DNA of 9,906 nt from Methylococcaceae bacterium (GTDB lineage Bacteria > Pseudomonadota > Gammaproteobacteria > Methylococcales > Methylomonadaceae). Made by a program: the position numbers and the translations under genes. The notes under the pieces were generated by a model that saw only the letters and a list, made by a program, of their open reading frames with translations, did not search any database and was not told where the DNA came from. This document shows positions 1 to 6,204 of the stretch, one piece after another (position 1 is the first letter of the stretch; the number at the start of each line of letters is the position of its first letter). The stretch covers positions 1 through 9,906 of the forward strand of contig CANNNN010000074.1 of the NCBI GenBank assembly GCA_947506075.1, written 5' to 3'.

Positions 1-659
1 ATATGTAACAGACCGTCAATACCACCCAGGTCGATAAAAGCGCCATAATCGGTCAGGTTTTTAACCACGCCAGTAACCACTGCGCCTTCTTCCAGCGTTT
101 TCAGCAATTCTTCTCTTTCTGCACTGTATTCTTTTTCTACTACAGCACGACGAGACAGAACCACATTATTACGTTTTTGATCGATTTTTATAACTTTGAA
201 TTCCAGGTCACGATTTTCCAGGAAAGTCGTGTCTCTGATTGGACGAACATCAACCAGTGAACCCGGTAGGAAGGCACGTAATGCTCCGACTGCAACAGTG
301 AAACCACCACGAACTTTACCGTTAATACGGCCGACAATGGTTAACTCTTTTTCAAAAGCAGTTTCAAGTTCGGACCAAGCTTTGTTTTTCTTCGCTTTAT
401 CTCGGGAAAGAAGTGTAGCACCCAGGCCATCTTCAAATAAATCAAGCGCAACCTCTACGATGTCGCCAATGGCAACTTCTAGTTCGCCATCGTTATTTAG
501 AAACTGCCATTTTGGAATGACACCTTCTGATTTTGAATGCGTACTGACGATGACCATATCGTTTTCGATATCGACAACTGTACCCATTAACATGGCACCA
601 GGACGCATTTCCGTCTTGGTTAGACTTTGTTCAAATAATTCAGCAAAGCTTTCGCTCAT
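1..659 (-). CDS. rpsA: 30S ribosomal protein S1, N-terminal part (3' end outside window)
   Basis: S1 binds mRNA through tandem OB-fold S1 domains and helps the 30S subunit bind and unfold structured leaders. The visible 219 codons start at ATG 659 with MSESFAELFEQSL, which matches the family N-terminus. An SD-like GGGA (667-670) lies 7 nt upstream. S1 domain 1 covers roughly residues 20-85 and domain 2 roughly 103-170, including GKVRGGFTV and RAFLPGSLVDVRP. After IDQKRNNVVLSRRAV, domain 3 begins near residue 190 with VKNLTDYGAFIDLGGIDGLL. The frame is open to the left edge, so the gene is cut by the window and not broken. The first two domains are those that anchor S1 to the ribosome via S2 in E. 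coli. It lies 98 bp downstream of cmk, the usual gammaproteobacterial pairing. Domain boundaries are estimates from family knowledge. Confidence 0.98.
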   Translation of the reverse strand, partial: MSESFAELFEQSLTKTEMRPGAMLMGTVVDIENDMVIVSTHSKSEGVIPKWQFLNNDGELEVAIGDIVEVALDLFEDGLGATLLSRDKAKKNKAWSELETAFEKELTIVGRINGKVRGGFTVAVGALRAFLPGSLVDVRPIRDTTFLENRDLEFKVIKIDQKRNNVVLSRRAVVEKEYSAEREELLKTLEEGAVVTGVVKNLTDYGAFIDLGGIDGLLH

Positions 660-700
660 TTTCCATTCCCAAGCCTGTCGAAACTCGAACAAGCCTTTTC

Positions 701-730
701 TTTATCAAAGTTAAAAAAAATCACTCACAA
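701..730 (-). promoter_or_regulatory. Possible sigma-70 promoter for rpsA
   Basis: On the minus strand TTGTGA (725-730) and GATAAA (701-706) are 18 nt apart. Each matches 4 of 6 consensus bases. This would start transcription about 30-35 nt before the rpsA ATG. The match is weak, and the -35 box shares sequence with the 3' arm of the terminator hairpin. It is supported mainly by position: a gene this highly expressed behind a terminator would need its own promoter. A promoter inside cmk is an alternative. Confidence 0.25.
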
Positions 731-742
731 ACATTGTGGTGA
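713..742 (-). terminator. Candidate Rho-independent terminator between cmk and rpsA
   Basis: Read on the minus strand, the 5' arm TCACCACAA (734-742) pairs with the 3' arm TTGTG-A-GTGA (721-730) around a TGT loop (731-733). This gives 9 base pairs with one bulged A at 725. Eight consecutive T residues (713-720) follow immediately. The stem is only moderately GC-rich, so termination may be partial. It starts 15 nt past the cmk stop codon, where an operon-end or attenuating terminator is expected. Confidence 0.55.
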
Positions 743-757
743 CCACATAAAAAATCC

Positions 758-1414
758 TTAATGGATTAAATTCAGTACTTCTTCAATAACAGCTGCTAGT
801 GTCATATCCGAAGAATCGATATAAAGCGCGTCATCGGCTATGGCTAATGGGGCGGTCTTACGCTCCATATCACGACGATCACGTTCTGATATTTCGGTTG
901 TTATCTGTATAAGGTTAGCATCAATCCCTTTTTCTATCAACTGTTTATATCTTCTTTGAGCTCTTTCTACTGCGCTGGCTGTTAAAAAAACCTTATTTTT
1001 AGCTTCGGGGAAAACGACCGTTCCCATGTCACGGCCATCTGCAACCAGTCCTGGCAATTTCTTAAAATCCTTCTGTTTTTGCAACAAAACCTGCCTGACT
1101 TCAGGGAGCGCCGCAACGATGGAAGCCGCATTACCGGTACTTTCAAGACCTAACTGCCCGGTAATGTCTACACCATCCAGTCTAACGACCAATTCATCTC
1201 CGCAATCAAACTCCAGCACCATAGCTTTGGCTATATTGACTATCAAAGCCTCATTTCCAAAATCAGCTTGCTGCTTTAACGCTGCAACGGCCAGAGAACG
1301 ATAAATAGAGCCGCTATCTAGATAGTTCCAGCCCAGTTTTTTTGCTACAGCCCTGCTAACCGTGCCTTTCCCTGCACCGCTAGGACCATCAATAGTCAGA
1401 ACCGGAATAACCAC
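758..1414 (-). CDS. cmk: Cytidylate kinase
   Basis: Cytoplasmic NMP kinase that phosphorylates CMP and dCMP with ATP, feeding pyrimidine nucleotide pools and recycling CMP from RNA turnover and lipid synthesis. The 218-residue product has the P-loop GPSGAGKG at residues 10-17, LDSGSIYR at 32-39, the nucleotide-binding signature DGRDMGTVVFP at 126-136, and the LID-region segment ERDRRDMERKTAPL at 177-190. Length is close to the 227-residue E. coli enzyme. The start is GTG at 1414. It places the conserved TIDGPSGAGKG at the normal distance from the N-terminus, and AAGGA (1421-1425) lies 6 nt upstream. The GTG shares its first G with the TAG stop of the upstream tyrA-aroA gene, so translational coupling is likely. 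No key residue is missing. Confidence 0.97.
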   Translation of the reverse strand: MVIPVLTIDGPSGAGKGTVSRAVAKKLGWNYLDSGSIYRSLAVAALKQQADFGNEALIVNIAKAMVLEFDCGDELVVRLDGVDITGQLGLESTGNAASIVAALPEVRQVLLQKQKDFKKLPGLVADGRDMGTVVFPEAKNKVFLTASAVERAQRRYKQLIEKGIDANLIQITTEISERDRRDMERKTAPLAIADDALYIDSSDMTLAAVIEEVLNLIH

Positions 1415-3612
1415 TAGCCTTCCTTGCAGATCAGATCTAGACCTAAACGCTGGGCCAAGTATCTAAACTCTGGGAACGATGTATTCACATTCTCACAATC
1501 ATGAATGGAAATGGGGGCATCAGCACGAAGTCCGGCGATTGAAAAGGCCATCGCAATTCTGTGGTCGCCATGCGATATGACCTCGCCACCTCCTATAGCG
1601 CCGCCCTGAATTATCATACCATCTGCGGTAGGTTGCGCATCAACACCCAAGATAAGCAAACCGTCCGCCATGACCTGAATGCGATCCGATTCTTTGACCC
1701 TGAGCTCTTCGGCGCCAGATAATCGGGTTTGACCTTCAGCACAGGCTGCGGCGATAAACAACACCGGAAACTCATCGATAGCTAGCGGCACTAGATGTTC
1801 AGGAATGTCTATGCCTTTAAGCGGACTGTAAACCACATGCAGATCGGCTACCGGCTCACCACCGACAACGCGCTCATTAAGGACTTCGATGGTGGCCCCC
1901 ATCAATCTGAGGATGTCGATGACGCCGGTGCGCGTAGGATTGATGCCCACATGCTTTAACAATAGATCCGAACCGGGTGCAATCGATGCCCCGACCAGAA
2001 AAAATGCCGCCGATGAAATATCGCTGGGCACATCAATATCGCAGGCCGTTAAACTGCCTTCAGCGGTGATGCTGACTTTATTGCCTTGTTTTTGTACCGG
2101 ATAATTAAACCCGGATAGCATACGCTCGGTATGATCGCGGGTCGGCGCAGGCTCGGTCACGCTGGTTACGCCTTGCGCATACATGCCTGCAAGCAGCAGA
2201 CAGGACTTAACCTGCGCGCTGGCCATCGGCATCGCGTAATCTATGCCAGTTAACTGCCCTGCCCTGCCAGTGATATGTAACGGCGCCGTACCGGCCTCAG
2301 TGGTTTTTATATCGGCGCCCATCGCTGCCAAGGGATCGGTCACCCGTTTCATCGGCCTGCCGGACAAGGAAAGATCGCCGGTTAATACCGAGTTAAATGC
2401 CTGACCCGATAATAATCCACTCAGCAAACGCATTGATGTCCCCGAGTTGCCGAGATATAAATCCTTTTTTGGCGCTTTCAAACCGTGCTTGCCGACACCC
2501 TGTATAGTCAGTTCACCATTGATCGGGCCTTCGATATCAACTCCCATATCCCGAAAAGCCTGCAAAGTTGCCAATGCATCCTCTGCTTCCAGAAAACCTT
2601 TGACATGGGTTACACCTGTCGCCAGCGAGCCCAGCATGATCGACCTGTGTGACATTGACTTATCGCCCGGCACACGTGCCTCGCCTTGTAATTTACCGCC
2701 GGGTTGAACCTGAAATGTAATTGATTTTGACATATGTGTAGTATCGGATTGATCAAGAAAGCGTTGCCGTGCATTTCTGGCATACGTAAAGGTTTCAAAA
2801 AGCTGCTGGGCGTCATTCGTTTCCAGCAAATGTTGTATTTTATCTAATTCTCCTTTTAACTGCTCAATTAAAGGGATGATTTCATTTTTATTGGCAGTGC
2901 AAATATCCTGCCACATGATCGGATCACTGGAAGCAATGCGCGTAAAATCCTTAAAGCCGCCCGCCGCATATTTAAAAATCTCACTCTGCTCGTCTTTATG
3001 ACCGAGCATATCGACCAGCGCAAAGGCCAGGATATGCGGCAAATGACTGGTTGCGGCCAATACGCCGTCATGATGCCTCACATCCATGACCGTTACCAAG
3101 GATCCCAGCCGTTCCCAGAAAGACTGAATTTTTTGCACCGCTTCAGGCTTAGTATTACTGACCGGCGTGATAATCAGCCGTTTATTGACGAACAAATCAT
3201 TAATTGATGCGGCTACGCCGCTTTGTTCAGCGCCGGCAATCGGATGAGCGGGCACCAGATTAGCCGGAACAAAGCCAAAAACCCGCTCGGCTGCAGCAAT
3301 GACGCTGCCCTTAGTGCTTCCGACATCGGTATATATCGTAAGCTCCGACCATAAGGGCATAAGCTGGGCAAAGATACTTTCTATACTCGCAACCGGCGTA
3401 GCAATCACGACGCAATCGGCACCCTGAACAGCGATAGCCAACTCCAGACTATAATCATCAATGACACCCAAAAGTTTTGCCGCTTGCAGATTCTGCTCGT
3501 CCTGCTTTCGGCCATAGCCGACTATGTAATGACACAAGCTCTGCTGCCGCGCAGTCCTGGCGATAGATCCGCCTATCAAACCAACGCCTATAATGCAAAG
3601 CCGGTTAAACAT
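1414..3612 (-). CDS. tyrA-aroA: Bifunctional prephenate dehydrogenase / EPSP synthase (TyrA-AroA fusion)
   Basis: This 732-residue protein joins two aromatic-pathway enzymes. Residues 1-293 are TyrA, which oxidatively decarboxylates prephenate (or arogenate) on the tyrosine branch. TyrA landmarks are the Rossmann motif GVGLIGGS (9-16), DVGSTKG (96-102), HPIAG with the active-site-type His123, and SHLPH (189-193). Residues 294-732 are a full-length EPSP synthase, which joins shikimate-3-phosphate and PEP. AroA landmarks are GDKSMSHR (316-323), LGNSGTSMR (387-395), SAQVK (465-469), RDHTE (492-496), NPTR (558-561), Asp613, EELRVKESDR (635-644) and GDHRIAM (682-688). Met294 (ATG at 2733) sits at the junction, but I see no good SD before it, so a separate AroA start is unlikely. 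The same fusion is known from Pseudomonas and Acinetobacter. The start overlaps the hisC stop (TAATG), and its own SD is poor, suggesting coupling to hisC translation. Confidence 0.97.
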   Translation of the reverse strand: MFNRLCIIGVGLIGGSIARTARQQSLCHYIVGYGRKQDEQNLQAAKLLGVIDDYSLELAIAVQGADCVVIATPVASIESIFAQLMPLWSELTIYTDVGSTKGSVIAAAERVFGFVPANLVPAHPIAGAEQSGVAASINDLFVNKRLIITPVSNTKPEAVQKIQSFWERLGSLVTVMDVRHHDGVLAATSHLPHILAFALVDMLGHKDEQSEIFKYAAGGFKDFTRIASSDPIMWQDICTANKNEIIPLIEQLKGELDKIQHLLETNDAQQLFETFTYARNARQRFLDQSDTTHMSKSITFQVQPGGKLQGEARVPGDKSMSHRSIMLGSLATGVTHVKGFLEAEDALATLQAFRDMGVDIEGPINGELTIQGVGKHGLKAPKKDLYLGNSGTSMRLLSGLLSGQAFNSVLTGDLSLSGRPMKRVTDPLAAMGADIKTTEAGTAPLHITGRAGQLTGIDYAMPMASAQVKSCLLLAGMYAQGVTSVTEPAPTRDHTERMLSGFNYPVQKQGNKVSITAEGSLTACDIDVPSDISSAAFFLVGASIAPGSDLLLKHVGINPTRTGVIDILRLMGATIEVLNERVVGGEPVADLHVVYSPLKGIDIPEHLVPLAIDEFPVLFIAAACAEGQTRLSGAEELRVKESDRIQVMADGLLILGVDAQPTADGMIIQGGAIGGGEVISHGDHRIAMAFSIAGLRADAPISIHDCENVNTSFPEFRYLAQRLGLDLICKEG
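1421..1425 (-). promoter_or_regulatory. Ribosome binding site fixing the GTG start of cmk
   Basis: AAGGA on the minus strand lies 6 nt before the GTG at 1414, inside the last codons of tyrA-aroA. It supports GTG as the true initiator; no ATG occurs nearby in that frame. Confidence 0.7.
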
Positions 3613-4721
3613 TAGCTGGACATCACTTCAGTCAATGCTTGTAGAAACAGCCGATTTTCGGTAGGCGTACCTATGGTAATCCGCAGATGATTCGGCAAAT
3701 CATACACGCCGACCGGCCTAACAATAACGCCTTTACGTAGTAATGCCTCATAAATCGGCAGCGCAGGCATTTTGAGATCGACCAGTACAAAATTGCCCGC
3801 CGACACTACCCATTCCAGTCCCAGATTTTTAAAACCTTCGGTTATCAACTGCATACCTTGAGAATTACAGGCAAGCGTATTTTGCAAATGTTCGATATCA
3901 GTCAATGCCGCAGCGGCAGCGGCCAAGGCCAGCAAATTATTATTAAACGGCTGACGCACCCGATTCAAAATATCGGCTAGTTGCGGACTGGATAAACCAT
4001 AGCCTATGCGCAATCCGGCAAGGCCGTAGGCCTTGGAAAAAGTACGGGTAATTAATAGGTTGGGGTGATCTTTCAACCAGGCTATTGAATCACCCGCAGC
4101 CTTATTACCGACAAACTCACAATATGCTTCATCAAGCACGCACACGCAAGTGTCCGGTAGCGCCTGAAGGAATGCCTGCAAACGATCATGCGCCAGTAAG
4201 GTGCCGGTTGGATTATTGGGGTTTGCGATAAAAATCAGCCGCGTCTTGTCATTAACCCGCTCCAGCATCGCATCAAGATCGTGACCATAATTCAACGCCG
4301 GCGCGACAACCGCCGTAGCGCCTACCGCCTGAGTCACCAACGGATATACTGCAAACGCATACTGCGAAAAAATCACCTCAAGGCCGGGTGTCAAAAACGC
4401 CCTAGCAACCAACTCCAAAATTTCATTGGAACCATTGCCGAGCGTAACCTGACTCATATCGAGCGCATATTTTTCAGATAACGCGAACTTTAAATCAAAG
4501 CCGTTGCCATCCGGATACAAAGCTAAATCCGCCAAGCTAGCCTGTATCGCAGCCAGAGCTTTTCCCCCCGGACCTAAAGGATTTTCATTCGACGCAAGTT
4601 TTATGATCTGTGTCAGTCCCAACTCACGCTCAAGCTCGGCTATCGGCTTGCCGGGCGTATAAGGGACAAGTTTTTGCACGCCGGACACGGCAAGGCTGTA
4701 AATATTATCGCTGTTGTTCAT
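3612..4721 (-). CDS. hisC: Histidinol-phosphate / aromatic aminotransferase, PLP-dependent
   Basis: Class I/II fold aminotransferase of the HisC family, 369 residues, a normal length. Visible motifs are KLASNENPLGP (41-51), NPNNPTG (167-173), DEAY (197-200) with the PLP-pyridine Asp197, and TRTFSKAYGLAGLRIGYG (225-242), where Lys230 is the Schiff-base lysine and Arg238 a phosphate ligand. RITIGT (348-353) contains Arg348, the substrate-carboxylate Arg. The start is ATG 4721; the upstream SD is weak (GTGAG). HisC enzymes transaminate imidazole acetol phosphate with glutamate. Placement between pheA and tyrA-aroA, away from any his gene, suggests that this copy also or mainly handles phenylpyruvate and hydroxyphenylpyruvate or prephenate, as proposed for the Pseudomonas supraoperon copy. 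That role is inferred from context. Its stop overlaps the next start. Confidence 0.95.
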   Translation of the reverse strand: MNNSDNIYSLAVSGVQKLVPYTPGKPIAELERELGLTQIIKLASNENPLGPGGKALAAIQASLADLALYPDGNGFDLKFALSEKYALDMSQVTLGNGSNEILELVARAFLTPGLEVIFSQYAFAVYPLVTQAVGATAVVAPALNYGHDLDAMLERVNDKTRLIFIANPNNPTGTLLAHDRLQAFLQALPDTCVCVLDEAYCEFVGNKAAGDSIAWLKDHPNLLITRTFSKAYGLAGLRIGYGLSSPQLADILNRVRQPFNNNLLALAAAAAALTDIEHLQNTLACNSQGMQLITEGFKNLGLEWVVSAGNFVLVDLKMPALPIYEALLRKGVIVRPVGVYDLPNHLRITIGTPTENRLFLQALTEVMSS

Positions 4722-4876
4722 AGCTCACAGTTTGGCAAAAGTATTTAAAATCATTTCGTCCACAAAAGCACGAAAGGCACGAAAATTTAAAAAACAGCTA
4801 ACAACCTGCTTACTAATATATTTCGTGTTTTTGTGGAAAATTAAGGTTTATCGTGGATGAAAATTCTAATAAATGA
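4722..4876. other. pheA-hisC intergenic spacer
   Basis: This 155-bp AT-rich gap separates the pheA stop from the hisC ATG. It contains the inverted repeat described separately and no credible ORF. I could not recognise a convincing -35/-10 pair or a strong terminator, so read-through from pheA into hisC seems possible. Confidence 0.6.
4759..4837. repeat. 17-bp imperfect inverted repeat, possibly a dispersed intergenic repeat
   Basis: TCCACAAAAGCACGAAA (4759-4775) is matched by TTTCGTGTTTTTGTGGA (4821-4837) as its reverse complement at 16 of 17 positions, with 45 nt between the arms. The left arm continues into a second CACGAAA (4778-4784), giving a 9-nt-period direct repeat, and a related TCGTGGATGAAAA follows at 4851-4863. 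The CGTG-rich, low-complexity style resembles short repeats scattered between genes in many proteobacterial genomes. It could equally form a long-loop hairpin in the pheA-hisC transcript. Confidence 0.6.
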
Positions 4877-5962
4877 TCAAAGTACAGCCTTAGGATAAGA
4901 ACCCAACAGCTTGAGCATTTTAACGTTGTCTTTTAATATAGCTAAGGCCCTAGCGACATCAATATCTTCACTGTGGCCCTCAATATCGATAAAAAACACA
5001 TAATCCCACAAGCCTTGGCGTGATGGCCTTGATTCAATTTGCACCATGTCGATATTAAACCGCGCAAAAGGCTCCAGTATCCTATACAGGGCTCCGGGTT
5101 GATTATCGGTAGACACGACCAGTGAGGTCTTATCTTTACCTGTGGAGGTGGATATTTGCTGCCCGATAATGATGAAACGGGTCGTGTTGTTAGACTCGTC
5201 TTCGATATTTTTTTGTAGCACCTTCAGCTTATAAATTTCCGCTGCAACGATCGGCGCTATTGCAACCGCTTGTTTATTAGTTGATGCTAGTCTTGCGGCC
5301 TCGGTGTTGCTGTTGACAGCCGTTCTTCTGGCGTTCGGCAAATGTTTATCCAGCCACTGACGACACTGCGCCAAAGATTGCTGATGCGAAAAAACCTCAG
5401 TGACTTCATCCAGGCTATCAACCAAGCCCATCAGGTTTTGATGCACTCTGATTTCAACTTCACCGCATATTTTTAGCGGTGACGTCAAAAATCGATCTAG
5501 CGTATGGCTGATGACGCCTTCGGTAGAGTTTTCGACCGGCACCACGCCGAACTGACAGCTGCCGTTCTCGACCGCAGTGAAAATTTCGTTAATGCTTGCC
5601 GAAGGCACGGTTTTAACGGAAGACCCGAAATGCTTGATCGCCGCCTGCTGGGTAAAAGTGCCTTCCGGCCCTAAATATGCTACATCCAGCGGCTTTTCCA
5701 GCGCCAAGCACGCCGACATCAATTCCCTGAAAAAATGAGCCGACATATCATCCGATAAAGGCCCCTGATTCAAGTCTTTAATGCGCCGCAATACCAAGGA
5801 CTCACGATCCGGGCGATAAAACGTGCCTTGTTCACCCTGGGCAATCTTGGTTCTGGCAACTTCCATTGCGTAAGATGCACGCTGATTAATCAATAGCAAA
5901 ATCTGCTGATCGATAGTATCTATTTTATCTCGTAATTCAGAAAGTGGGGTGACGGATAACAT
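4877..5962 (-). CDS. pheA: Bifunctional chorismate mutase / prephenate dehydratase (P-protein)
   Basis: Catalyses chorismate to prephenate and prephenate to phenylpyruvate, the committed phenylalanine branch. From ATG 5962 it has 361 residues. Residues 1-85 form an AroQ-type chorismate mutase with ELRDKIDTIDQQILLLINQRA near the N-terminus. Residues about 93-270 form the dehydratase domain, with YLGPEGTF (96-103), VPVENSTEGVISHTLD (142-156) and the catalytic TRF (261-263). Residues about 277-361 form an ACT regulatory domain with GAL (290-292) and ESRP (310-313), the motifs that bind phenylalanine, so feedback inhibition is expected. I chose ATG 5962 because AGG lies 5 nt upstream and the N-terminus then matches the family. 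An in-frame TTG at 5977 would add 5 residues. The gene ends with YPKAVL, as in Pseudomonas PheA. Confidence 0.96.
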   Translation of the reverse strand: MLSVTPLSELRDKIDTIDQQILLLINQRASYAMEVARTKIAQGEQGTFYRPDRESLVLRRIKDLNQGPLSDDMSAHFFRELMSACLALEKPLDVAYLGPEGTFTQQAAIKHFGSSVKTVPSASINEIFTAVENGSCQFGVVPVENSTEGVISHTLDRFLTSPLKICGEVEIRVHQNLMGLVDSLDEVTEVFSHQQSLAQCRQWLDKHLPNARRTAVNSNTEAARLASTNKQAVAIAPIVAAEIYKLKVLQKNIEDESNNTTRFIIIGQQISTSTGKDKTSLVVSTDNQPGALYRILEPFARFNIDMVQIESRPSRQGLWDYVFFIDIEGHSEDIDVARALAILKDNVKMLKLLGSYPKAVL

Positions 5963-6103
5963 GGTGGCCTGGTTCAATTTCTAGGTTTTCAAAAAAGATT
6001 TATGGAGCACGGTTCTAAACGGATATTCACTGATTAAAAACTAAATATATTTTAAAAAAATACGTCTGAATCTGTCCTATCCGTATTCCATTTTGTCTCT
6101 CAA

Positions 6104-6150
6104 TGCGCTCATTTCAACCAGTTGAAAATACGAATAATTTTATGAGCGCA
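6104..6150. repeat. Nested inverted repeats between serC and pheA
   Basis: TGCGCTCAT (6104-6112) and ATGAGCGCA (6142-6150) are perfect 9-bp reverse complements separated by 29 nt. Next to the left arm, sharing base 6112, TTTCAAC (6112-6118) and GTTGAAA (6121-6127) form a second perfect 7-bp inverted repeat around CA. As RNA the inner repeat gives a 6-bp stem with a 4-nt loop stacked beside the outer 9-bp stem. As DNA the inner 16 bp look like a dimeric-protein operator. Function unknown. Confidence 0.5.
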
Positions 6151-6157
6151 ATTACAA

Positions 6158-6183
6158 CACTTTTCCCCGCTTTTTGGGGAGTG
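6158..6183 (-). terminator. Weak candidate terminator or stabilising hairpin after serC
   Basis: On the minus strand, 21 nt past the serC stop, TCCCC (6176-6180) pairs with GGGGA (6164-6168) across a 7-nt loop. An outer CAC/GTG pairing (6181-6183 with 6158-6160) follows across a 3-nt A bulge. The sequence after the stem is TTGTAAT, not a true T-tract, so intrinsic termination would be inefficient. An RNA-processing or 3'-protective hairpin is equally possible. Confidence 0.35.
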
Positions 6184-6204
6184 GATCGCTAACTAGGCTT
6201 TTGA

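Larger units (their letters stand above)
5963..6204. other. serC-pheA intergenic spacer
   Basis: This AT-rich gap of about 240 bp holds a hairpin just after serC, a structured inverted repeat, and a TATATT on the minus strand at 6044-6049 that could be a -10 element. No convincing -35 box lies at the right spacing. The only small minus-strand ORF (ATG 6112, 11 codons) has no phenylalanine codons, so a classical pheA attenuator leader is not supported. Confidence 0.5.

Noticed and set aside
196..714. A 172-codon plus-strand ORF opposite rpsA
   Set aside because: It lies antisense to the unmistakable S1 coding sequence, is Ser/Pro-rich without family features, and has no credible RBS. It is a shadow frame.
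2731..2733. Independent aroA start at Met294 inside the fusion
   Set aside because: The frame is continuous with TyrA, no stop or SD separates the domains, and this fusion is known in related bacteria.
4786..4810. Possible terminator with a T-run on the minus strand inside the pheA-hisC gap
   Set aside because: The stem before the six T residues has only about three pairs (CAG/CTG), too weak to call.
6077..6112. Small minus-strand ORF before pheA as an attenuator leader peptide
   Set aside because: The 11-codon peptide (MSALRDKMEYG) has no Phe codons and is not followed by a clear terminator/antiterminator pair.
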